From positions 9,404,501-9,468,500 of the forward strand of contig JASJZC010000006.1 of assembly GCA_037178855.1 (NCBI GenBank): DNA of 64,000 nt, written 5' to 3'. The position numbers were made by a program, and so were the translations under genes. Source of the DNA: Oscheius sp. JU75 (taxonomy: Eukaryota > Nematoda > Chromadorea > Rhabditida > Rhabditidae). The notes beneath the pieces were generated by a model that did not search any database, had not been told where the DNA came from, and worked only from the letters and a program-made list of their open reading frames with translations. Positions 12,076-22,268 of this stretch are shown here, piece by piece; the stretch's first letter is position 1, and each line of letters starts with the position of its first letter.

Positions 12076-15000
12076 TTACATGCGAGGTGCGATACTGCTG
12101 TAGTGGTCCTTCTTGGGCAGGGCGTTCTTGATGAGCTGGCTGAAGCCGGCCCGGAATCGTGTGGACATGAGATTGTAGAAGATCGGGTTGAGAGTGGCGG
12201 AGATGTATTGGAGAAGGCCTGAAAGTCGTTATTTTCTCCACGTGTCATCGTGTCTTATAGAAAAGTGGTAAGCCGGGGTGATCTTTGACGCATGGCTTAG
12301 TCGGTTAAAGCTCCGACTACGGAACCAGGCAAGCCGGGTTCGATTCCCTGGCAAGGCAAAAGTAAGTAGGACCTACTTTTTGTACAATTGCATTTTTTTT
12401 GCTTTCAGACACCTAAACTGGGGACGGATGGACAGCTAGGTAATAGACAGGAGGGATCTAACTATTTTAAACTCTGAATAAGGAGAGAGTCAGACAGCCA
12501 GACAAGTAATCGGCATGAACAAGGGATGGGCTCGCATTAAGAGAAAATTGGCTAGAAAAAACTTGGCCGAATGGTTCGCCTCGGCCAGGACAGGCTACTG
12601 ACCAAGGGCGCGCGCAGGTTTGCTATCCCTCATCTGATGTCCTTTCTTTGATTGGCTACCAGTTCATGTCTCTTGACTCACACCTTTCGAATACCTGAAT
12701 ACCAGATAACTTCAGAAAGAAATCGAGCTCAGACAGACACATTGCTTTGGGAACTTGAACTGCTAAGAGTACAGCTTACCAGTAATGGGGTACAGTAGTA
12801 GACAGAATATTGACTTGTCGCATTCCTTCTTCGTGTACTGAACTATTAGTCTCTCGACATGGTAGGGGAGGTAGCAGACGAAGAAGACCGCCGTCACTGT
12901 CACTGATAACAAAACATTTTGAACCCTAAGATCACCAAACCAAGCATTTTGATGACCATCCGCTGGGCTTGTTGACTCTTCGGCGGAGCATAGTTTTTCG
13001 TGTGAACGTACAAAATTGATGTGGGGGAGGCGACCTGACTGGCATCGCTATTCGTGCTTCCAATTGGGACGTGGACCGTGGTCTGGGCTGCCATTTCGTT
13101 CAAGGTGGCCAGGATACGAAAATAGCAGTAGACGATAAAAATGAGAGGGAGAACGAAGGTTAGGACCATGATCATCTGAAAAAATTCAGTCACTCTCTGT
13201 CTCTCTATCACTTTCGTAGCACTGTCTCTGACATCGTCTTGATCACTGTAACTGTCAGTCAATGACACTCACTGTCACCGTCTCTGTCGCGATCACGGTC
13301 TCTGTTTCTGACACTATCTCTGTCTATGGCACTGTCTTTGTCTCTGTCCCTCACTCTCACCTCGAAAGGGTACCGGAAGGGCATGTTCGGACTGCTCTCA
13401 TAGTCACAGCTTCCTTCATTTGAACTGAGCTCGCGATTGTAACCACAAAAGTCGGGAACGACACGTTTGAACTGTAGTCCAATGTACAGGGAAGGGAAGA
13501 AGGCTATGAGCCAGATGGCGTAGATGAGTTGGATTACACTCCGCTTGTCAAAGACTGCCCGATGATTGAAGGGATAGCAGATTGCCACGAAGCGCTCTGC
13601 GGTCAAGGATACGATGGTCAGGATTGAGGCGAAGGTGAAAAGGGAGATGGACGTGCCTGAACATATGTTTGTTCACAATCAAGTCTGTCCACCTGTCTCT
13701 CTGCCGCTTTGTCTCTCTAACTTACTCATGAATGCACAGTATCCAGCTATAGGCGGTGGCTGATGTTGACTCCAGAGATGAAAAAGATCGAACGGCACAC
13801 CGACGAGGATGAGAAGTAGATCCGAAATGGCCAGATTTGCCAAGAAGACGTTCGTGTGCGAATGCAGTGACTGTGTTTTGTAGATGACCAGGACCGTGAG
13901 ACTGTTTCCCACAACTCCCACCATTCCAACTGCACAGAAGATGATCGAGAGCAAAATTCGGATCCACATTGGGGTGGAGAGGACGCTAAAAATGGTATGT
14001 GTTCCCGAGGAGAAGAAAATACTTCTCATGTGTTGGCCAAGACATGGCATAGGTGTGTAGAGTGAGGTTGGCAAAATCGGCGACCAGTGGGAGGTGACAG
14101 TAGGCCTGAAAAATATATGCTACTATCGAGTGATTAACCGTTCAATTTCATGGGCGGGACTCATTTTATCCAGGTTGAAAAGTTTGAGAATAGTCTGTGC
14201 CTTAGGCTCGGGTCGGTTGCCCGGGCCGAAAATGAAGTTGCGTAACTGAAATCAGCCATTTAGTTGCCAATGTTACTTTTTAAATTTGAAGTGTCCTGCT
14301 AAGTTGTAGAGTAGAAAAAAATGCTACAACTTGTAAAAAGCAACTATGACCGCGAACTGGCTTCTTTGCGCATTCTGGGCGCCGCTGAAAATGGTTTCGG
14401 CCCGACCTTTTCCGAGCCTTAAGGCGCATGTCTGCCTTGGACAACAATACTCCTGCAATCGTCAAAGTCTGTCAAGCCTGCTACCCGTTAGAACAAAGGA
14501 CTTTACTGGTCATCGTTTTTCCGTGTAAACGCCGTTTATTCTGTTTGGGAAAGAGTGGGTGGTTCAATAAGCCTCCAAGGCTAAAAAAAGAAATTAATAA
14601 AAGGACAATTTTGCTATCTTTCTCTCCGTTGCTGTCCCTCTGTCCCCTGTCTCTTTGATTCTCTCTTTTAGTCTCTCTGTCTCTCTCTGTTTATCTGTCT
14701 GTCAGTCTCTCATTTTTTCAGTCGCTTGCTTCCTCTGTCTCCCTGTCTCTCTACCTCACTGTCTCTCTGTATCCTTGTCCCTCTATTTCTGTGGCACTCA
14801 GTCTCTCAGTCTTTACCCATGAGCAACAGAATTCGTCGTTACCTGAGTTATTGTTCAACTAAATTAGTTGACAACAACAAAGTACAGATTTTTGCTTTGC
14901 TTCTACAACTCCATAAAAAAAAACAAAGAAATAGAGCCGACCACAGACACTTTCATAGTTTAGATAAAATCAGTAACTACCTAAACAGAGTCTATACACG

Positions 15001-15250
15001 AACAGCAGGCAGTATCGCTTAGATTCTGTTTTGGAGTTACCGACTGAAAATTGGGCTCCATAACGTGGTCATTACCTTCTCTTCTTTTCGGTAGAACAAA
15101 CCATGAACTAACCTGCAATCCCTCAATCCCCAGCTCCAGAGCGTCCACCTCGAAACCTGTAGAATTGATCAACGACAAATTGGTGATTTGCTGATAAACC
15201 GGCGATGCTCGCATAATAGCCATAATGGAGGACATGTTGATCGAGGCCAT
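12076..15250 (-). CDS. nmur: Rhodopsin-family neuropeptide receptor, neuromedin U receptor-like, about 473 aa
   Basis: Exons are 15250-15113, 14245-14139, 14105-13726, 13656-13361, 13175-12941, 12902-12780 and 12218-12076, and the frame closes at 474 codons. Seven hydrophobic segments are present: TM1 with GNSL, TM2 with NLAISDLLL, TM3 followed by ERFVAICYPF (DRY variant), TM5 in the 13175 exon, TM6 with FFVCYLPYH, and TM7 with NPIFY. The first exon has N-glycosylation sequons (NMS, NLS, NST), fitting an extracellular N-terminus, and follows a TTTCAG. One uncertainty is that a 37-nt intron (14022-13986) could be removed from the third exon, giving a different N-terminal segment (frame with ANLTLHTYAMSW). 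The two options are mutually exclusive because of phase. The ligand is unknown; the ERF/YPF and TM7 style suggest the neuromedin U/capa group. The gene converges tail to tail on ATP synthase b. Confidence 0.85.
12288..12358 (+). repeat. tRNA-like sequence in the last intron of the GPCR gene
   Basis: A box TGGCTTAGTCGGTTAAAGC and B box GGGTTCGATTCCC are at tRNA spacing, but no acceptor stem forms. The central words GACTACGGAACCAGGCAAGCC recur at 54577-54638, so the two are related copies. Confidence 0.55.
13190..13355. repeat. CTGTCACT / CTCTGTCT low-complexity intron
   Basis: Almost the whole 185-nt intron between the TM3 and TM5 exons of the GPCR is built from ACTGTC, CTCTGTC and CTGACA words. 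Confidence 0.75.
14291..14341. repeat. Palindromic element (AAGTTGTAG...CTACAACTT type)
   Basis: Arms CTGCTAAGTTGTAGAG and GCTACAACTTG face each other across about ten bases in the first intron of the GPCR gene. This is a member of the dispersed palindrome family listed elsewhere. Confidence 0.6.
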
Positions 15251-15762
15251 GTGTCCTGAAAGAGGTCAGCTGTGTCTGGATATGGGTGCTCAAGAAGCGC
15301 AATAAGGAGACGGAATGGCACAGCTTCAGTGCCATTATTGCGATCCAGGAGTCGCGGATTGTTTCCGTTTGTAACTGGGTTAGGGGGTCGATCCGAGGGA
15401 GACAGATTGGGTGTTACCGAGAGACAGAGGGACAGAGAGACAGAGTGTGGAGAGACAGAGAGATAGAGAACCAGGGAGAAAGAGAGACTGAGTTTGGAGA
15501 GAGAAGGAGAGAGAGCCGAAAAGAAGTAGCAGGTAGGGATAAGGGAGACCCACGTGTGTTCGGTCAACAATCCCAAAGGGTTCAATTTCACACAGACAGC
15601 TTTGCAACAAGAGGAACATGGAGAGATGTTTGTCCCCCGAGAATGCTGGAGTACTGTCGGGAAATGAGAGACAGCCAGAGAGGGTGAGAGAGAGAGAGAG
15701 AGAAGACATAGAGACAGATGCTGTTTTGGATCATTGAGCAAAACGTAAAACATTTGTTGACC

Positions 15763-15832
15763 GTGGGGATCGAACCCGGCCCCTTGCGATTCGAAGTCGC
15801 AGCTCTAACCGACTGCGCTATCCGGTCGAATT
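15763..15832 (-). tRNA. tRNA-Arg(TCG)-like sequence, probably a pseudogene
   Basis: On the minus strand there is a good A box (TAGCGCAGTCGGTTAGAG), a perfect five-pair anticodon stem (TGCGA/TCGCA) with loop CTTCGAA giving anticodon TCG, and a B box (GGGTTCGATCCC). Acceptor bases GACCG pair with CGGTC, but the T stem and acceptor 3' side are about two bases too short for a normal fold. This is a near-intact tRNA copy or a decayed gene. Confidence 0.45.
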
Positions 15833-15999
15833 TCCGGTGGATACGTGTACCTTCTGAGACTTCACTAATATGTGCCCGTTGTAAACGTTCGATTCTTCAA
15901 AAATAAAATGTCTTGACTACGAGACAAACAAATCCATGAGGAAGGTTTTAGTGCGAGGGGGTAACAGGACATTCAGACGTGATACTTGAAGAGGAAACT

Positions 16000-16455
16000 G
16001 GTAGCCGCCTTCAGGAAAAAGACATAGGTCGTTGCCACGAGAGACAGAGAGAAAGCACAGAAAGTAAGTGGTATAGCCTGCTTGGAACGGTGTGAAAATA
16101 AACATTGGTAGGGCTGAGCGACGACGGGGGAGAGGACATGAGAGGGTCAATGGGAAGCGGAAGATCTTTTTGGAGGACGAACCTTATCAGCCTCTCGAGT
16201 CGTGAAATATTACGAGCTGAACAAAGGCGGATAACGCCTGGTGAGAGGGGGTAATAAGAAGAAGAAGACAAACAGAAGAGTTTGAGAGAGACCTAGGGCA
16301 ATTAGTGAAGAAGCTGCAATTTTGATGTGGAAAGGACGGGAGGACATCACGCGGATCATTGAGTCAACGATTGATGGGGGCTGTTGGGGACAGAGGGGGT
16401 GAGGGCGATCCCTTGAGGAAATAACAGTCGGGCTGTTTGGATACAGGCGCATCAT
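16000..16455 (-). CDS. Candidate exons of a membrane protein, structure unresolved
   Basis: From the ATG at 16455 the minus strand reads a proline-rich start, then SRPFHIKIAASSLIALG, a donor, and a second exon reading VIRLCSARNISRLERLIR. Further down one frame gives a hydrophobic tail ending TTYVFFLKAATSFLFKYHV and stop. The pieces look coding but I cannot join the last one in phase. The complementary strand is also partly open here. Function unknown. Confidence 0.25.
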
Positions 16456-17103
16456 TGTTTACGGGAGAAGCCTGCAAGAGTTTGTTCAGCCGGAGGTGTA
16501 AAGGAGGGATAGAGAGACAGATGGACAGAGAGATAGAAAACGGCAGAGAAACAGAGAGAGAGAGAGACAGAGAGAGCACAGAGATACAGAGATACAGAGA
16601 TAGATTCTTCTTGCTTACGAGACTGCCTACACCTTCATCGAAAGAGCAACGGACTAATAGTCGTGGAATGAGTCAGAGACACAAATTGTGTTGAATTTGG
16701 CTCGGGCACGAGGTCGCCTGATGGCCATTTGTCGCCCGATAAACAGAAGACTGCACGGATCCAGATGGCAGACATTGATGCTCTTGAGAGAGTTCATTCG
16801 CGACGAGGGCATAGAATAGGGAAAGTGTCTCTCTGTATCTGTCTCTCTATCTCTATGTCCCTCTGTCTCACTGTGTCTCTGTCGCTCTTTGTGGTCTCTG
16901 ACATAGGTGATAAAACACCATCCACCATTAAACTAATCGAGTATCCCACAATGAGTTCGACTGTTTCAAGAGTCCACAAACTCGACGACTGATAATTGGT
17001 GAGGGGGGTTTCCCGAGATTCCGGAAAGGTAATTGGGTCTACCCTTCTCGCCACTGGAACCCAACTGGTCATAACCGTCCCCGCCCGTTTCAAACACACA
17101 AAC

Positions 17104-17608
17104 ATGAAGTATCCTTCTCTTGGTCGATCTCTCCTCTCCGTCTTTCTACTTCTGGTCCTTCGGAAAATCTGCATTGCCCTGATTTCCATGAATACCGTCC
17201 GTCTGCATTGGGATCAAGTCAGCATGGAGGTCATGGTTAGTTAATCTATTTCATATTCAATAGTGTTTCAGACAGAGAGAGACAGTTTCCGGAGGGCGGT
17301 CGAGTCGCTCCCAGCTGGACAAGAAACATATGTACTTATACTCAATCGCCACGCTCTGAACATGACACTGAACTGGCTCTGTAACACTGTCGACATTCCA
17401 GGTCTTTGGTTCTTTCCCCCCTTTTACGTAGTCTGTCGTTGAATCTGCACTTTTTCCTTTGTTTGTGACCTTAGGAACCTGTCCTTTGCAGGTGTACACA
17501 ACAACTCTCTCGTGGTGACTCTTGACCAACATGCCACGGCTGAGATTCAAAACATCTGGCCACGTATTCGGATCCTGGAGTGGGTTGTTCCGGGACTGGA
17601 GGTAAGGC

Positions 17609-17642
<34 letters not shown>

Positions 17643-18917
17643 TACTTTTCAGGACCCTTTCAACTATGGAGATGGTGCATACCAGTTGTTGTATCTCTTC
17701 CGGGCGAACCTAGCTCGTGCCCTTCTTCACATGGACAGAAGTTTCTGGATGATTCAACAGGACACCTTCTGGGCTGACTCCCTCACTGTTTCCATTAAAG
17801 ACAGTGATCATGATATCATTTTCGACAGGGCGTCGGAGCATGGACCTCTCGTAGCAGGTAGGTTTAGTGTTCCGTGCCCGACAAAATTTCGCTTCTGTTG
17901 TGAGTCATTTTTCGGGCAAAATACAGCATTTCTGAACTTTTCATGCTGTGTAAAGTTGTAGCCCTCGACCGCTCTGAAATTTGCAGAAGATCGGAAAGCT
18001 CAATGCCGGCTTTGGAAACACAAAAATTACATTTAGGCGGCTACTATGGTGCCAAACCTACAAGGGGAGCGAAAGCTTTCTTTGAGAAACTGGCCTGGGA
18101 CCTGTCCTGGTGGTACGCTCCCGACAATGCCTACATGACTTCAATGTGTCAACTGAGCGGATTGGCTAAGTGTGGTCATCTCCCATTCAGGTAGGGAACG
18201 CATGAACTTCACAGTTCTTTAAAAATTTCGCTGCGATATCAACTGATTGGCATGTAACATGTCTGAATTGAATACTCAGCCAAGTTTCAAAAGCTTTCAT
18301 CTTGCTTTCAGTTTCAACAGCTTTCACCCCGCCAGTTCTTGGCTGAGTATTCAATGTGCCTATGGCACCCGCGGCGAGGTTTTTAAAGAACTGCGAATTA
18401 CGGTGCTTTCTTCAGTCTGATCACGAACTGGCAATGGCTAGACGGAGTCGCAGGCTCAACACCACCCAAGTTCATCCAGTTCGACGGCGAGACCCGACTG
18501 GGTGGGAAGTTGGCAAAGATGAGAAAGCTCGGGTTCTATTTCTTGAACGAGGATGGAAGATCATGTAATTCGTCGGCGTTTGAGGTAAGTGTACTTGAGT
18601 TGATATCCCAATTTGACTTGGCAGTGCGCATCAACTCTTATTAACATAGAGGCTGCGTATCGGCGGTCAATCTCGCTTAGGTATCAGTTGGTGGGCACTA
18701 TCAAGTTTATATAGTCAGAACTGAATACCAAACCTAGACTGCCCGGAATTCTTTGCAATCGAGGACAGACGCGTGGTCTCAAGTCGCCTCGTACAGTCAT
18801 GGACAGTTCAAATTCTATCAGAACGTCGTGGATACGCTCTACAGTAATAGAATAACAGCGTGGATACTGAACCGATGGATTCTTCCCTACGCACATTATT
18901 GTATGCTCAGTTTGTGA
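17104..18917 (+). CDS. Nucleotide-diphospho-sugar transferase-like type II membrane protein, 359 aa
   Basis: Seven exons (17104-17235, 17272-17401, 17492-17601, 17653-17857, 18037-18190, 18416-18584, 18738-18917) close exactly at 360 codons. Residues 8-30 are hydrophobic with flanking basic residues, a signal anchor placing the rest in the Golgi or ER lumen. The body resembles the nematode members of the nucleotide-diphospho-sugar transferase family (PF03407 type): TYVLILNRHALNMTLNWLCNT, then DIPGVHNNSLVVTLD, YGDGAYQLLYLFRANLARA, MDRSFWMIQQDTFW, and a Trp-rich segment WDLSWWYAPDNAYMTSMCQL. Donor, acceptor and substrate cannot be told. The canonical DxD is not obvious; MDRSF and QQD stand near its expected place. 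Intron 3 contains a GA run, and later introns hold foldback repeats. Confidence 0.65.
17942..17994. repeat. Palindromic element, diverged copy
   Basis: The left arm ATGCTGTGTAAAGTTGTAG is well kept. The right arm (TCTGAAATTTGCAGAAGATC) is decayed. It lies in intron 4 of the transferase-like gene. Confidence 0.5.
18267..18355. repeat. Perfect 18-bp inverted repeat in intron 5 of the transferase gene
   Basis: ATTGAATACTCAGCCAAG at 18267 pairs with CTTGGCTGAGTATTCAAT at 18338, enclosing about 53 bases. A half-copy (TTGGCTGAGTATG) occurs near 35880. Confidence 0.75.
18623..18698. repeat. Foldback repeat of the GCGCACCAACTC family
   Basis: The ends are GTGCGCATCAACTCTTA and CAGTTGGTGGGCAC, with the core GGCTGCGTATCGG shared with copies at 25009-25094 and 48314-48390. 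It lies in the last intron of the transferase-like gene. Confidence 0.6.
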
Positions 18918-19063
18918 ATGAACTCTCTTCTTATTCCTTTACTATAGTGTGTTCACAAAAAATAACTAAACGACCAGGAATCGCGGGCTTTTTTTGGCGC
19001 GGATTCAAATGGCTAGAATTTAGCTTCAAACATTTCGTCCATCAAACAATTTTGTCTTTTTCC

Positions 19064-19193
19064 GTTAGCTCTTGAAAAATGATAAGCAACTGCTTATCAA
19101 CTGCTTACAAGAGTTAGCTCTTGAAAAATGATAAGCAACTGCTTATCAACTGCTTATAAGAGTTAGCTCTTGAAAAATGATAAGCAACTGCTC
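19064..19193. repeat. 49-bp tandem repeat, 2.6 copies
   Basis: Units start at 19064, 19113 and 19162, each beginning GTTAGCTCTTGAAAAATGAT. Within each unit GATAAGCAACTGCTTATC is itself an inverted repeat (GATAAGCA/TGCTTATC), so each unit can form a hairpin. Confidence 0.9.
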
Positions 19194-19339
19194 TCACCAA
19201 GTACAAAATGAAACTGACTTCAGACTAACCGCCTCGTCTCTTTTTTTCTTTCGAGTCTTTGGCGAGAGCGGGAGGGGGGCTCTCTGCCCAGTATTCAGCT
19301 GCCATTCATTTTTCAGTTTCATTTTGTATTGTCCCAGAA

Positions 19340-19813
19340 ATGGCTGATCTTGGCAGAAACAATGAGGAGGATGCTGTTGTTCCTGGAGACATTCCTCTTT
19401 CTTTTCTGGCAGAGTTTATTTTGTGGGTGCTTTTCATCGCCTTCGTCACTTGTCTCGTCTCTTTTTGGCTTAACAGGAACAATGAGCCGGACCGTGATGT
19501 AGAGCTTGTGCCACGTTCACCGGTTGACTACCCTCATTGTGTGAGTTTAAAGATTGGGAGAAAACAGATTCATTCAGATTTGCCAGGGTACTATTTTTGG
19601 CAGAATGATCCAATGCTCATCCCCCAAAAATTGCCAACATTTCTTCCACACCCAGTGTCTCAGGAATTTCAACGAACGTGGAGACATACTTGTATGCCCT
19701 TCTTGCGGGTTTCTTCTATCGCCTAGGGGTATGTTCTGTTCTAACCCTTTCACTGAATACTTTCAGGGTGGTACGAATACTACAACCGTCGCTTCTTAGA
19801 CTCCTCCACTTGA
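19340..19813 (+). CDS. Single-TM protein with a RING-like zinc-binding domain, inside the TIR element
   Basis: Exons 19340-19540, 19587-19728 and 19767-19813 close at 130 codons. The N-terminal region is acidic. Residues about 22-50 are a hydrophobic segment (FLAEFILWVLFIAFVTCLVSF) followed by basic residues. After the first intron comes a Cys/His array: a Cys, then CSS, NCQHFFHTQC and CPSCG. The order C-x8-C-x5-C-x2-H-x2-H-x2-C-x15-C-x2-C is close to RING-type E3 ligases but irregular at the first pair. Downstream to about 20061 a second open stretch (acidic, reading LREDLNFVIPLIDIDIG) looks coding but does not join in phase, so alternative splicing or a frameshift is possible. A role in ubiquitin transfer at a membrane is inference only. 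Confidence 0.55.
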
Positions 19814-20261
19814 CTACTACTCTTCGACTGCCATTCATTTTTCTTATGTTGAAGAAGAATTCATTCTTCGCGAAGACCTCAACTTTGTTATTCCCCTGAT
19901 CGATATTGATATTGGTATTGATTCCCCCGAAGATATTGTTCCTTTTGTGTTCGAGAAGAGTGATTTGGACGAAGATGAGCGAGAAGTCGTTTCCTACTTT
20001 ATTCCAAGGAATGTCACCTGTTGTTTAACAAAAAGAAAAACGGAAAAAGACAAAATTGTTTGATGGACGAAATGTTTGAAGCTAAATTCTAGCCATTTGA
20101 ATCCGCGCCAAAAAAAGCCCGCGATTCCTGGTCGTTTAGTTATTTTTTGTGAACACACTATATCTACTGTATTATCCCTTTTAGGGGCCACGCCTGTAGG
20201 TAAGGCAATACACAATTGCGTGGCAGTTTCTCGGAGGTTAGATGACTTTTTCTGAATTTTC

Positions 20262-20316
20262 GATACACTGCAAAGTTGTAGAGCAAATCACGGATTACAA
20301 CTTAAGAGAACAGCAA
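20262..20316. repeat. Palindromic element copy
   Basis: Arms CACTGCAAAGTTGTAGAG and TTACAACTTAAGAGAACAG. This is a member of the dispersed family, just outside the right end of the TIR element. Confidence 0.6.
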
Positions 20317-20644
20317 AAGCCAGAAAAAGTCGTCTTGACTACGAAAAACATGAATAAGCAATTGCGTATTTCTTTTCCTAAAGGGATGGCCTCAAACAGG
20401 GGCTGTACAGTATATCATGTTTATTTCCACATTTTCCACTATTTTTTTTCTGTGTATTCGTGCTCGTTCCGATTATAAAATTGCTCATTGTCACTAGTTT
20501 TGCACGAGCAAATCTAACAGAAAGCCGTTAATAAATGGCAGCAGGCGTCGACAGTAAATTGCCGCGCGAAAATACGTAATTCAAATGTTCTTTATGCTCA
20601 ATCAAAATCCTTTTTCTCCTCCTATTATATTTTCATTTTTTCAG

Positions 20645-22268
20645 ATGGAGGCATCAGATGAAGAAGAGGAGAATGGTCCACTAGCAGAAAACTCGATACA
20701 ATTCGTTAGCACGCTCAAAGAAAAGCATCTTGTGAGACTCCTTCGAAATCGCGAGGTTTGCCTACTTTTTTTCCCCATTAAAAATCTTATTTCTCAGCTT
20801 GGGCGAGGATGCAAGAGGCTGCAAAGTGTCAAAGCCCAGCTGGGCTTCAAGACGATACGGCTGACGGTCCCGAGTAAATGGCACAAACAGAAACTTAGCA
20901 AAAAGTTGGTTTGTTTTCTTTTTTTCCTCATCGTTTCCAGGAACTTCTCGAGCAGATACGAAGGTTTTATGGGAATAACGCTGGACAGTCACTATCTGGT
21001 AGCCGTTGAAAGAGGTGTGGTGCACGAAATGGACCTGCTGTTCTTCACTTTCACTCCTCGAGAAGCCATATTGGTGGGATTTGTCAGATTCTCCCGACTT
21101 TATTTCTTTAAAATCCAGTTTTCTGATAGTTCCACGCATTCTTCAAATTTCTCAGCTTGTAAAAAACCTCCCTAGGTTGATCTATGAGACTTTTAGATCA
21201 TCCTTTCTTTTCCAGAAACTCTTCCAGTGAACTTTGAGTATTCTTAAAGGTTGCCAGCTGTCTTCAAAAAACATGTACTGACACCCGGAATATTGAGAAG
21301 TAGTGAATTTGAGCAAGAAAATTCGAAAAAACCTCGGCAGGGATTGAACCTGGCTCACTCAAAACCGCAGTCTAGAGGGCTACTACACTATTTTGGAAAC
21401 CTGCGTCCAGCAGACTCTGTACAGATTGAAACCTTTGTGTTGCATTAAAAAAGGTTTTACAAGATAGGCTTGGTCCGAAAGTTGATGAACAGGTAGAGCA
21501 TAATCGAAATCACGATTTGAAGAGTTTTACGTCAAATTTTTGATCAGGTATACGTACTTTCCCGGTTTCAGAAACGAACCATATCAATATCAACGCCGGT
21601 CGGATGGCTGTACCACATAAAGGCCCTGGTCCCGCCGAATGGGGGAACATATTTTGGAGCGTACGTCCACGATGAGTAGGATTCGCCTACTTTGCAACAA
21701 AAAATGAATTTAGGACAGACTACCGACGTCTGACGGCGAAAGAAAACAACCTGCAGGTCTACTTACAACTGTCACCGTTGGATTACGACTTTCAAATCAA
21801 TCTTGAGAGCGTCATCGTCGTTGTGCCCCGGTTTCTCACGGCTGTGACGCCCCCTAAACGCTCGATCAAGTGAGTTTCAACTTTCCCTCCCTCCATAGGT
21901 TTGTCTTAGTCGTAGAATTCGTAAATTTGATTGAATATTGCAAGAAAATAATTTCATGTCAAAATAGAAATGAAAGGAGTCATTTAGTAAACTGCCCTTC
22001 GCATTCAAAAATATTTGCTAATATTTTGTTTCAGACACTACGTCGTAGCGCACAAGAACGGAATCATTCTCATTACCGGGATCTCCATCCTGAATTTCAT
22101 GTTTTCGACCGATGGACAGCTGAATGCCGAGGGAGACATTGACAGATCCGTATGTTTTTCTTATTTTTCTAGCTATCTATGTATCAAGATGTGGCGAGTT
22201 TCACGACAAAGATGCACCTCCTGGGAACGTGGCAAAAAGTACCGAATGAAGCCGCTGGACCCTGGTGA
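20645..22268 (+). CDS. Unidentified protein, 268 aa, seven exons
   Basis: Exons 20645-20755, 20798-20904, 20941-21073, 21572-21660, 21714-21869, 22035-22149 and 22173-22268 keep phase and end at a stop after AAGPW (269 codons). TTTTTCAG directly before the ATG is a probable trans-splice site. The N-terminus is very acidic (MEASDEEEENG), followed by a basic helix (RNRELGRGCKRLQS). The body is beta-rich in look (GFMGITLDSHYLVAVERG, TPVGWLYHIKALVPPNGGTY, LDYDFQINLESVIVVVPRF). No signal peptide or clear membrane segment is present. I do not recognise the family. Intron 3 (about 500 nt) contains a tRNA-like sequence. Confidence 0.55.
21330..21402 (-). repeat. tRNA-like sequence
   Basis: Minus strand: a B-box-like CAGGTTCAATCCCTG with a matching five-pair T stem, and a weaker A-box region (GTGTAGTAGCCCTCTAGAC). 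It lies in intron 3 of the 268-aa gene. Confidence 0.4.

Larger units (their letters stand above)
15251..17103. other. Region of purine-rich tracts and ambiguous exons
   Basis: Complement-CTCTGTCT tracts (15415-15510, 16500-16610) and several open stretches lie on both strands. Minus-strand pieces at about 16455-16000 could encode a small membrane protein. Plus-strand pieces at about 16670-16990 (reading RARGRLMAICRPINRRL, then TPSTIKLIEYPTMSS) are also protein-like. I could not chain either set with consistent phases. Confidence 0.4.
18943..20162. mobile_element. 1.2-kb element with ~124-bp terminal inverted repeats carrying a membrane RING-like gene
   Basis: 18943-19066 and 20039-20162 are near-perfect inverted copies (outer tip TATAGTGTGTTCACAAAAAA, inner words TCGTCCATCAAACAATTTTG and TCTTTTTCCGTT). 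The tip and a TA at the edge are of Tc1/mariner style, but no transposase is inside, so movement would need help in trans. Inside the left repeat edge is a 49-bp tandem repeat, then a gene with its own introns and T-rich codon use unlike neighbouring genes. Confidence 0.75.

Noticed and set aside
15169-15753. 194-codon minus frame
   Set aside because: It runs through CTCTGTCT sequence and overlaps the first GPCR exon in another frame.
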